DNA of 7,690 nt from CSSED10-109M sp964349455 (GCA_964349455.1 CAYGGG010000038.1:1-7690), one strand, 5' to 3'. Shown: positions 1-5,893, counted from the first letter of the stretch. Program-made: numbers and translations. Notes: generated by a model from the sequence alone, not told the origin.

Positions 1-2
1 TA

Positions 3-386
3 CCCCCTTCGATAGCAAAAGGTGATTTAGCTTGTTTAAGTGTTTATGGTAATGATTATGATACGGTGGATGGAACTGGGGTTCGTGATTATATTCATGT
101 GATGGATTTAGCTAGGGGTCATGTGGTTGCTTTAGAGAAAATGAAAAAAGGTGTTTCGGTTTATAATTTAGGAACTGGTGCTGGTACTTCAGTATTAGAG
201 TTAATTAATTTTTTTGAAAAAATAAATAAGATTAAAGTAAATTATAAAATAGTAGCAAGAAGAGAAGGCGATATTGCTGTTAGTTATGCTGATGTTAAAA
301 AAATAAAAAAAGAATTAAATTTTAAAACAGATCTTTCTTTGGAAGATATGGTCAGGGATAGTTGGAGGTATGAGAAAAATAGTTAA
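3..386 (+). CDS. galE: UDP-glucose 4-epimerase, C-terminal part (5' end outside window)
   Basis: This cytosolic, NAD-dependent short-chain dehydrogenase-fold enzyme interconverts UDP-glucose and UDP-galactose in the Leloir pathway and in the supply of sugars for surface polysaccharides. The frame is open from the left edge; 127 residues are present out of about 330 in the family. The block VDGTGVRDYIHVMDLARGHV (from codon 66) is a hallmark of GalE, followed by YNLGTGAGTSVLEL, the RREGDIAVSYAD nucleotide-binding region and the usual ending LEDMVRDSWRYE. A GTG at 66 is internal, not a start, because clear homology continues upstream (SVYGNDYDT). Near the left edge the sequence reads PPSIAKGDLACL; compared with the E. 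coli protein as I remember it, about three residues are missing between IAK and GD, so a small in-frame deletion is possible. The last 120 bases recur, diverged, at 5748-5867. Identification is firm; whether the whole gene is intact cannot be seen. Confidence 0.93.
   Translation, partial: PPSIAKGDLACLSVYGNDYDTVDGTGVRDYIHVMDLARGHVVALEKMKKGVSVYNLGTGAGTSVLELINFFEKINKIKVNYKIVARREGDIAVSYADVKKIKKELNFKTDLSLEDMVRDSWRYEKNS
267..386 (+). repeat. Direct repeat, copy 1 (3' end of galE)
   Basis: The last 40 codons of galE, from GGC-GAT to the TAA stop, match 5748-5867 without gaps. By hand count 104 of 120 bases are identical. Similarity stops abruptly upstream of 267, where copy 2 is preceded by an unrelated A-rich stretch, and fades after the stop codon. 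The two copies bracket the whole peptide-modification operon, like the two ends left by a cassette inserted at the 3' end of a conserved gene. Confidence 0.9.
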
Positions 387-488
387 AAAATTTTTTTTCA
401 ATTTAATAATCATTTTTTAAAAATAGAGCTGTCTTTTTCAATTATGAAGTATGGTGTTTCAAATTTATATTAAAACGACAAAAAAATA

Positions 489-517
489 TTGACAAGGAAG
501 ATAAAAAGCGCTAAAAT
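489..517 (+). promoter_or_regulatory. Sigma-70/SigA-type promoter of the RiPP-like operon
   Basis: TTGACA at 489-494 is a perfect -35 box. A 17-base spacer separates it from TAAAAT at 512-517, a -10 box with one mismatch to consensus. Transcription would start near 524, giving a leader of about 39 bases before the ABC-F start codon. This is the only strong promoter found ahead of the five-gene operon, so the cluster probably does not depend on readthrough from galE. The palindrome AGCGCT (507-512) overlaps the spacer and -10 edge, but it is too short to call an operator. Confidence 0.75.
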
Positions 518-562
518 ATAAAGCAATTTCAAAAAATGCAGTCAAACTTATGAGGTGATAAA

Positions 563-2203
563 ATGCAACTAAAAAATCTGACAATGTCTTTTGGGATTCA
601 AGAAGTTTTTAATAATATTAATTTATATATTAATGAGAGACAAAAAGTGGGTGTTATCGGTGCTAATGGTGCTGGAAAAACCACTTTTTTTAAGATAATT
701 TTAGGATTGCTTGAACCAGATAAAGGGAAAATAATTTTACATAATAATGAAAGAGTCGAGTGGCTTCCACAAGTAATTGAAGATGAAATACCCGCAATTG
801 ATATATCAGTATTTGATTTTTTGTTATCGGGAAGACCAATCGAAAATTTAAATAATCAATTACAAAAAACATACAATGCACTTTCAATTGAAAAAAATGT
901 TTCAAAACAAAAAGAATTTTTTGAAAAAATTGATAATCTACAAAAACAACTTGATTATTGGGATGCATTTAAAGCCGAAAATATTTTATTAAAAATAATA
1001 AATGGTATGGGAATACCAGATGAATTATTAGATCAAAAGTTAAATACGCTCTCAGGCGGTCAAAAATCGAAAGTAGCTTTTGCAAAGCTTCTTTATTCTA
1101 AACCAGAATTAATATTACTAGATGAACCAACAAATCACTTAGACAAAGAAAGTAAAGAATTCGTAATAAACTATTTAAAAAGTTACAAAGGAAGTGTCTT
1201 TATCATATCGCATGATATTAATTTTTTAAATCAAGTTACCACCCAAACTTTATTTATTGATAAACGTACAAAATCAATAGAGTTATATAATGGTAATTAT
1301 GATAGTTTTAAAAAATTAAATGCTGAGCGGGAAAAAGCATTACAAAAACAAGTAGAAATACAAAAACAAGAAGAAGAAAAATTAAGAGCGATTATTACAA
1401 AATATGTTTCCGCTTCTGGGAAGAAGAAAAAAATGGCTCAAGACAGAGAGAAAAAACTAGAAAAATTGCTAGAAAATAAGATAGAAACCGCCCCAATTCA
1501 AAAAAAAGCCAAAATAACCATGAATATAAACAAAGAAGATTCGGCTATTCCGTTAAAAATTGAAAACTTATTTTTTAAATATAATAAAAATGCCAATGAA
1601 AATATAATTAATGATTTAACCTTTAATATAAATAAAGGCGAAAAATTTTTAGTGGTCGGGAAAAATGGCGTTGGGAAATCAACTTTACTAAAACTAATAA
1701 TAGGTCAATTAAAACCAGATTCGGGTGAAATAGAATTGGGTAATAAAACAGAAATTGGTTATTATGCACAAGAACATGAGTTGCTTGAAAATAGTAAAAC
1801 AGTTCTGGAAAATTTTTCAGACATAAATATAAGTCAAAGACAATTAAGAAGTGTACTAGGAAGGTTTTTATTTTTTGGGGATGATGTTTTTAAAAAAATA
1901 GCAGTTTTATCTCCTGGTGAAAGAAGTCGCGTAGCATTAGCAAAACTATCGTTAAAAGGAGCTAACTTACTAGTATTAGATGAACCAACAAATCATCTTG
2001 ATCCTGAAACACAAATGATTATAGCTGAAACATTTAAAACATTTACCGGAACAATGTTGGTGGTTTCTCACAACCCTGACTTTGTTGATAACCTTGGCGT
2101 AGAAAGAATATTGGTCTTACCTAAAGGTGAATTGTCTTATTATGATAAAAATACCGTCGAATATTTTCAAATGTTAAATGAAGAAAAGAAAAAAATCAGG
2201 TGA
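563..2203 (+). CDS. ABC-F family ATPase (ribosome-associated; possible self-protection protein)
   Basis: This 546-residue protein has two ATP-binding cassettes and no membrane segments, the ABC-F plan. Domain 1 has Walker A GANGAGKTT (33-41), signature LSGGQ (163-167) and Walker B LILLDEPTNHLD with D187/E188. Domain 2 has Walker A GKNGVGKST (366-374), a variant signature LSPGE (449-453) and Walker B LLVLDEPTNHLD with D473/E474. A charged, coiled-coil-like linker lies between them (roughly 250-320, Lys/Glu-rich, with KKKKMAQDREKKLEKL), where the P-site tRNA interaction motif of ABC-F proteins sits. Members bind the ribosomal E site and either aid translation or dislodge ribosome-targeting antibiotics. 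The linker resembles general translation-factor types such as YdiF/Uup more than an obvious Vga/Lsa resistance arm, so resistance is inferred from context. The start is set by GAGGTG at 552-557, five bases before ATG. It is the first gene of the operon and ends nine bases before the arginase-like gene. Confidence 0.95.
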   Translation: MQLKNLTMSFGIQEVFNNINLYINERQKVGVIGANGAGKTTFFKIILGLLEPDKGKIILHNNERVEWLPQVIEDEIPAIDISVFDFLLSGRPIENLNNQLQKTYNALSIEKNVSKQKEFFEKIDNLQKQLDYWDAFKAENILLKIINGMGIPDELLDQKLNTLSGGQKSKVAFAKLLYSKPELILLDEPTNHLDKESKEFVINYLKSYKGSVFIISHDINFLNQVTTQTLFIDKRTKSIELYNGNYDSFKKLNAEREKALQKQVEIQKQEEEKLRAIITKYVSASGKKKKMAQDREKKLEKLLENKIETAPIQKKAKITMNINKEDSAIPLKIENLFFKYNKNANENIINDLTFNINKGEKFLVVGKNGVGKSTLLKLIIGQLKPDSGEIELGNKTEIGYYAQEHELLENSKTVLENFSDINISQRQLRSVLGRFLFFGDDVFKKIAVLSPGERSRVALAKLSLKGANLLVLDEPTNHLDPETQMIIAETFKTFTGTMLVVSHNPDFVDNLGVERILVLPKGELSYYDKNTVEYFQMLNEEKKKIR

Positions 2204-2212
2204 TGATGGAAA

Positions 2213-3184
2213 ATGATTGCATGGATTTCAAAAGAAATAAAAAAAACAGAACTAGTAGTTGATTATGAAAATTTAAAAAAAATAATTAATTTTGTAAAAA
2301 CTTTAGAAAAAAAAAATAATATGTTAGACTACGTTGTTGATTTGTTTGATGAGTATGATCATTTTTTGAAAAATCATTGCCAAAATCCTAAATTAATTGA
2401 AATTAATATAAAAAACAAATTAGACGAGGAATTCATAGATTGTTCCAATAAATTAAAACTAATCAAACAAAGCAAAATAATACTATCATCGAGTCATGAA
2501 AACACATATTATATTCTAAAAGAATTAAATAAGTTGAAAAATAAAAAAGTGCTTGTTATTTGTTTAGATATGCACAGTGACACGTATAATTATCAAGACA
2601 AATTATGGAAAGGGAATGTATTCTCAAAATTAATAAAAGAAAAATACATTGATAATTTGTTGCTGATGGGAATCCCAAATAATAAAATTAAGGTTTCTAA
2701 ATCTGATGTGTGTCTTGATATAAAATCAAAAGTCAAAATATTAGATGACTATAAAATAGAAAAATATTTGTTAAAATATAAACCGAGCAATGTTTTTATA
2801 TCAATTGATATTGATTGTTTTAAGACAAGAAAAGAAAAATATACTGCAATGGAATATTGTCCCACAACAGTATTAAATAATATAAGTCATTTATCATCTG
2901 AAAAAATTAACAAAATAACAGTAAATAAATTGGTAGAGGAATGTATATTTGTAAAAAACAAACTAGGATATAGTAATTTATATAAAGTTGGTGAAAATAA
3001 AATAGACCTAATTGAATTTAACAAAATCATAAGAGAAATAAAGCAACAATGTATTAAAAATAAAATCAATTTAGGGTTTAATTATAAATACCCAATTATG
3101 GCTGATATTACAGAAATTAACGGGTATGATTATGGTGATTTAACATCAGAATTAATAATTAAACTAATAGGAGAAATAACATAG
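2213..3184 (+). CDS. Arginase/agmatinase-fold protein, probable peptide arginase
   Basis: This 323-residue protein carries the metal-site motifs of the ureohydrolase (arginase/agmatinase) superfamily in the right order. SSSHEN with H95 stands where GGDHS is usual. CLDMHSDTYNY gives D119, H121 and D123, as in DAHxDTY. FISIDIDCF gives D199 and D201, and DITEINGYDYGDLTSELI has E301, like the family's D(I/V)xEVNPxxD. All six expected Mn ligands are therefore present. The substrate loop after SIDID lacks the usual LDPxxAPGTGTPEPGG, and about 80 N-terminal residues are unlike metabolic arginases, which argues against free arginine or agmatine as substrate. Known peptide arginases (OspR of landornamide, the arginase of enteropeptin clusters) turn peptidyl Arg into ornithine beside radical SAM enzymes, and the next gene encodes a small peptide containing Arg-Arg. 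Peptide arginase is an inference; ureohydrolase fold is well supported. The ATG lies in the same frame as the upstream gene, after two tandem TGA stops. It is very AT-rich (10 G+C in bases 2281-2340). Confidence 0.82.
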   Translation: MIAWISKEIKKTELVVDYENLKKIINFVKTLEKKNNMLDYVVDLFDEYDHFLKNHCQNPKLIEINIKNKLDEEFIDCSNKLKLIKQSKIILSSSHENTYYILKELNKLKNKKVLVICLDMHSDTYNYQDKLWKGNVFSKLIKEKYIDNLLLMGIPNNKIKVSKSDVCLDIKSKVKILDDYKIEKYLLKYKPSNVFISIDIDCFKTRKEKYTAMEYCPTTVLNNISHLSSEKINKITVNKLVEECIFVKNKLGYSNLYKVGENKIDLIEFNKIIREIKQQCIKNKINLGFNYKYPIMADITEINGYDYGDLTSELIIKLIGEIT

Positions 3185-3190
3185 GAGGTG
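3183..3190 (+). promoter_or_regulatory. Very strong ribosome binding site of the small peptide gene
   Basis: AGGAGGTG, a near-perfect Shine-Dalgarno, overlaps the stop of the arginase-like gene and sits six bases before an ATG at 3197. It is the best ribosome binding site in the operon and is the main reason to accept a gene of only 24 codons there. It fits a precursor that must be made in excess over its modifying enzymes. Confidence 0.85.
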
Positions 3191-3196
3191 AAATAT

Positions 3197-3271
3197 ATGA
3201 AAGCAAAGTTTTTGAAAAAACTTGAAGAACTAACTAGAGGAAAAGTGGTTTATAACTGTAGACGAGGTTAA
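3197..3271 (+). CDS. Putative RiPP precursor peptide, 24 residues, tail KVVYNCRRG
   Basis: This tiny gene encodes a 24-residue peptide. Residues 1-15 are rich in Lys, Leu and Glu and should form a basic amphipathic helix, typical of a short leader recognised by modifying enzymes. The C-terminal part reads KVVYNCRRG, with a single Cys at 21, Asn at 20, Tyr at 19 and adjacent Arg at 22 and 23. Cys and its neighbours are plausible targets for radical SAM thioether or C-C bond formation, and the Arg pair for a peptide arginase. Support comes from the AGGAGGTG site six bases upstream, its place between the arginase-like gene and the first radical SAM gene, and a following hairpin. No GG or other obvious leader cleavage motif is seen; cleavage may fall near R14-G15. 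I do not recognise the sequence as a known precursor family. Its role is inference; that it is translated is likely. Confidence 0.72.
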   Translation: MKAKFLKKLEELTRGKVVYNCRRG

Positions 3272-3282
3272 TTATTGGAATA

Positions 3283-3317
3283 GGGGGTGAGGTCATAACA
3301 TATTTTGCCTCAGCCCC
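3283..3317 (+). promoter_or_regulatory. GC-rich intercistronic hairpin after the precursor gene
   Basis: GGGG-G-TGAGG (3283-3292) can pair with CCTCA-G-CCCC (3308-3317): nine Watson-Crick pairs, eight of them in or next to G-C runs, with one G/G mismatch and a loop of about 15 bases. It is the most GC-rich spot in an otherwise very AT-rich operon and lies exactly between the precursor stop (3271) and the ribosome binding site of the first radical SAM gene (3331). No run of T follows, so it is not a normal intrinsic terminator. It more likely marks an RNA processing or stability element, or a partial terminator, that keeps precursor mRNA above enzyme mRNA, as is common in RiPP operons. Confidence 0.6.
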
Positions 3318-3330
3318 ATATTCTTCATGT

Positions 3331-3335
3331 GGAGG
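3331..3335 (+). promoter_or_regulatory. Ribosome binding site that fixes the start of the first radical SAM gene
   Basis: GGAGG followed by TAAAA and then ATG at 3341 gives a standard spacing of five bases. A TTG at 3305 in the same frame would add 12 residues, but it lies inside the hairpin region and has no well-placed Shine-Dalgarno. The added residues also precede the point where radical SAM barrels normally begin. The ATG at 3341 is therefore preferred. Confidence 0.85.
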
Positions 3336-3340
3336 TAAAA

Positions 3341-4438
3341 ATGAAAGATCAATTAGAAATCTTGTCAATTATATTAACTAATAGATGTAATTTAAAATGT
3401 ATTTATTGTGGAAGGAATGAAAATCCAAATGATAGTTGTATAGACGATGAAATATCTAACGATAAATGGTTAAAAATATTTGCAGATGCAAAAACGGTGG
3501 GCTTAAAAAAAGTTAATATGACAGGTGGTGAAATTTTTTGCAGAAATGATTGCGTAGAATTAATTGAAAAAACTATTAAGATGGGGCTTGATGTTAGCAT
3601 TGAAACCAATGGGACAATTATTAGTGAAGCACAAATAAAATATTTGTCAAAACATCGAAAGCATTTGTCAATATCTATTAGTTTGGATGGAATAAAAGAA
3701 GAAACGAATGATAAAACCAGAGGAGAAGGAACTTACAAAAAAATATTTAAAAATATTAAAATAGTAAAAGACAGTGGAATCCCACTAAGAATAATAACAG
3801 TGTTAAGTAAGGATAATTATGCAGAAATTCCTGAGTTGGCAACTACTATTCATGAAGAACTTGGATTAGGATTTCGGCTTTTGCCAAACATTATTGAATA
3901 TGGCAAAGGCTTAACCGCTAATGATGAGTATGGAATATCGTATCCTAAAATAAAAGAATTAATGGATAATTTTTATTATGATTTTTTAAGACGTCATTCT
4001 AAAGATACTAATGTGACTATCGAATTAAATACGGCGATAATCCCAATTGACATTTATAAACATAGTTTCTGTCCTTGGGGAAAAGCAATGCTGGGAGTAA
4101 GTTATTCTGGAAACATTGCACTTTGTCACGTTGCAGCTGAAGATGACAGATTTATTTTTGATAATTTAAAAAATAGCAAAATTTCGGATGTTTGGAAAAA
4201 TAATCAAAAACTATTAAAATTTAAATGTATCAATCCTGATGACTTAAAAGGAGTTTGTGGTAATTGTCTAGCTAGAAATTTATGTCGTGGTGGCTGTCGA
4301 TTTTATGCTTTAACAAAGTATAATGGAGATTTTTATGCCCCTGACCCAGATTGTCAAAACGTTTATGATATTAATTATTTTCCAAATTATGCACTGGAAG
4401 ATGAAAAAATAGATTGCAAATATGAGGTGAAAAAATAA
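3341..4438 (+). CDS. Radical SAM/SPASM peptide-modifying enzyme (first)
   Basis: This 365-residue cytosolic iron-sulfur enzyme cleaves S-adenosylmethionine to a 5'-deoxyadenosyl radical. The radical SAM cluster motif is C16-xxx-C20-xx-C23 (TNRCNLKCIYC), and the SAM-binding GGE motif is TGGEIF at 61-66. A complete SPASM domain for two auxiliary [4Fe-4S] clusters follows: C244-x12-G-x4-C262, then C306-x2-C309-x5-C315-x3-C319-x18-C338. This is the layout of PqqE, MftC, anSME and many RiPP maturases. It has no N-terminal extension, so no fused RRE peptide-binding domain; leader recognition might depend on the partner enzyme. The proline usual after GGE is replaced by Ile. It follows the small peptide gene and lies two bases before the second radical SAM gene, so the pair is probably translationally coupled. 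Whether it forms a thioether, a C-C crosslink, an epimer or something else cannot be read from the sequence. Confidence 0.92.
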   Translation: MKDQLEILSIILTNRCNLKCIYCGRNENPNDSCIDDEISNDKWLKIFADAKTVGLKKVNMTGGEIFCRNDCVELIEKTIKMGLDVSIETNGTIISEAQIKYLSKHRKHLSISISLDGIKEETNDKTRGEGTYKKIFKNIKIVKDSGIPLRIITVLSKDNYAEIPELATTIHEELGLGFRLLPNIIEYGKGLTANDEYGISYPKIKELMDNFYYDFLRRHSKDTNVTIELNTAIIPIDIYKHSFCPWGKAMLGVSYSGNIALCHVAAEDDRFIFDNLKNSKISDVWKNNQKLLKFKCINPDDLKGVCGNCLARNLCRGGCRFYALTKYNGDFYAPDPDCQNVYDINYFPNYALEDEKIDCKYEVKK

Positions 4439-4440
4439 CA

Positions 4441-5730
4441 ATGCGAATATCAAGATTTATACATGTTATTAAAGCTACTGAGTTGTGGGATTCAATAAAT
4501 AAAAAAACAATCAAAACAGATGAATCCTTGGTTGATTTTGTTTTGAAGAATAAAACTAATTACAATATTGAAGTTTTTCCAAAAAAGCTTTTAAAATTAG
4601 GTGTAGTAGTTTCCGAAAAAGAAGAATTAGTGAGAATAAAAGAATTAGTAAAAAAAACGACAGATAATCAATTTCAATCATTGTTTTTAATTGTAACTAC
4701 TAACTGTAATTTAGATTGTGACTATTGTTTTTATAGAAGTAGCTCTAGTGAATCATTAAAAAAACGCGAAAATATGACATTCATTATTGCTAAAAAAGCA
4801 ATTGATAAATTTTATGATATTGTTTCAAAAAATGTTATTACAAATAATTATTGGCAACAAATTACATTTTATGGTGGGGAGCCCCTTATTAATAAAAAAT
4901 TATTACTAAAAGCTATCCCATATGTACGAGAAGTATTTCAAGATAAATATACCTCAATTGTAATTAATACAAATTTATTTTTTTTAGATGATGAAATAAT
5001 CAAAGTCTTCAAAGATAATAATGTAGAAGTTCAGTTTTCAATTGATGGAAACCAAGAACAGCATGATTTACATCGAAAAACAATCGATGGAAGAGGTAGT
5101 TATGATACTGTCATAACTAATGCCAAAAAACTAATTAAAAATGGAGTAAACGTTCTGCCCATGATAACTGCCACGGATTCAAATGTAGAAAATTTAAGTG
5201 ATATTATTTATCAAATTGTGAGAAAACTAAAAATTGACAATTATGCAGTAAATTGTCTCATTACTAAATCATATAACACTAATGAGAAATATACTTATAC
5301 ATTAGCAAGAGAAGTGATAAAAGCATACAAAAAATTAAAAAATCAAGCAAATGATTTAGCCTTTGTTGATTTATATGATGCCATAATGGCAAATAATAAG
5401 GAAGTCACAAAAAATTCATGTGGAAGTACAAGAAAAATCACCGTCTTTCCAAATGGTGAAGTATTTGCCTGCCAGGCTATGGAAAAAGTTGATATAAATC
5501 AAATGGGAAACTTAGATTCTGATTTCAGTAAAAATTCTAATTGGAAATACTGGCACCAAAGAAATAAGTTTTATAATGAGGAATGCTTAAATTGTGAAGT
5601 TTTAGCTTCTTGTGGCGGTGGGTGTGCAACAGGTTCATACAATGGAACAAGAACAATCTATGGAATTGATTATAATGAGTGTAATTATACAAAAAATGTA
5701 TATAAAATACTAACTATGAGTAAAAAATAA
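4441..5730 (+). CDS. Radical SAM/SPASM peptide maturase with N-terminal extension (second)
   Basis: This 429-residue enzyme is of the type that makes thioether or other radical crosslinks in peptides. Residues 1-80 form an extension ahead of the barrel (FIHVIKATELWDSINKKT, then LLKLGVVVSEKEEL), as seen in sactipeptide/ranthipeptide and QhpD-type maturases, where it helps bind the precursor. Then come C89-xxx-C93-xx-C96 (TTNCNLDCDYCFY), FYGGEP (G145-P148) and the SIDGNQEQHD strand. The SPASM domain is complete: C327-x11-G-x4-C344, then C382-x2-C385-x5-C391-x3-C395-x18-C414. A GAGGTG (4424-4429) inside the end of the preceding gene serves as ribosome binding site, 11 bases from ATG. It is only distantly similar to the first radical SAM enzyme, so the two probably do different chemistry on the same peptide. 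It is the last gene of the operon; no terminator is seen before the galE fragment. Confidence 0.92.
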   Translation: MRISRFIHVIKATELWDSINKKTIKTDESLVDFVLKNKTNYNIEVFPKKLLKLGVVVSEKEELVRIKELVKKTTDNQFQSLFLIVTTNCNLDCDYCFYRSSSSESLKKRENMTFIIAKKAIDKFYDIVSKNVITNNYWQQITFYGGEPLINKKLLLKAIPYVREVFQDKYTSIVINTNLFFLDDEIIKVFKDNNVEVQFSIDGNQEQHDLHRKTIDGRGSYDTVITNAKKLIKNGVNVLPMITATDSNVENLSDIIYQIVRKLKIDNYAVNCLITKSYNTNEKYTYTLAREVIKAYKKLKNQANDLAFVDLYDAIMANNKEVTKNSCGSTRKITVFPNGEVFACQAMEKVDINQMGNLDSDFSKNSNWKYWHQRNKFYNEECLNCEVLASCGGGCATGSYNGTRTIYGIDYNECNYTKNVYKILTMSKK

Positions 5731-5747
5731 CCTTCAAATTAAAAAAA

Positions 5748-5867
5748 GGCGATACGGCTATTAGTTATGCTGATGCTAAAAAAATAAAAAAAGAACTAAA
5801 TTTTGAAACAGATCTTTCTTTAGAAGATATGGTGAGGGATAGTTGGGAGTATGGGGAAAAAGATTAG
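5748..5867 (+). pseudogene. galE 3'-end fragment (direct repeat, copy 2)
   Basis: Translated from 5748, this reads GDTAISYADAKKIKKELNF, then ETDLSLEDMVRDSWEYGEKD and a TAG stop, the C-terminal 39 residues of UDP-glucose 4-epimerase. It matches 267-386 base for base without gaps, 104 of 120 identical. No start codon or ribosome binding site precedes it: the frame begins in an A-rich stretch only 17 bases after the second radical SAM gene. It is a remnant, not a gene. The 16 differences show that it is not a fresh duplication; it may be the original galE end displaced when the cassette arrived with its own version, or the reverse. Confidence 0.9.
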
Positions 5868-5893
5868 TTTCTTTTTTTTTGAAGAAAAAAAGT

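Noticed and set aside
387..440. A/T-rich inverted stretches after galE as a terminator
   Set aside because: Only A-T pairing (AAAAAATTTTTT types) without a GC stem; not separable from the background composition.
690..968. Minus-strand open frame inside the ABC-F gene
   Set aside because: It lies opposite a gene with clear motifs, has no family features and fits an antisense shadow. The same holds for minus-strand frames at 2887-3069, 3403-3609, 6045-6386, 6651-6851 and 7203-7385.
1118..1997. Short direct repeat GATGAACCAACAAATCA within the ABC-F gene
   Set aside because: It encodes the DEPTNH Walker B of each of the two ATP-binding domains, so it reflects internal domain duplication, not a mobile or regulatory repeat.
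3305..3340. TTG start extending the first radical SAM gene by 12 residues
   Set aside because: It lacks a well-placed Shine-Dalgarno and lies in the hairpin, whereas ATG 3341 has GGAGG at proper spacing.
3262..3381. A frame across the hairpin region reading ITYFASAPYSSCGG as an alternative Cys-containing precursor core
   Set aside because: It has no ATG, GTG or TTG start after the upstream stop at 3259-3261, and it overlaps the well-supported start of the first radical SAM gene in another frame.
5871..5892. CTTTTTTT / AAAAAAAG hairpin after the galE fragment as a terminator
   Set aside because: The stem is almost all A-T, is not followed by a clean T-run and overlaps the approach to the -35 box; such pairing is expected by chance in DNA this AT-rich.
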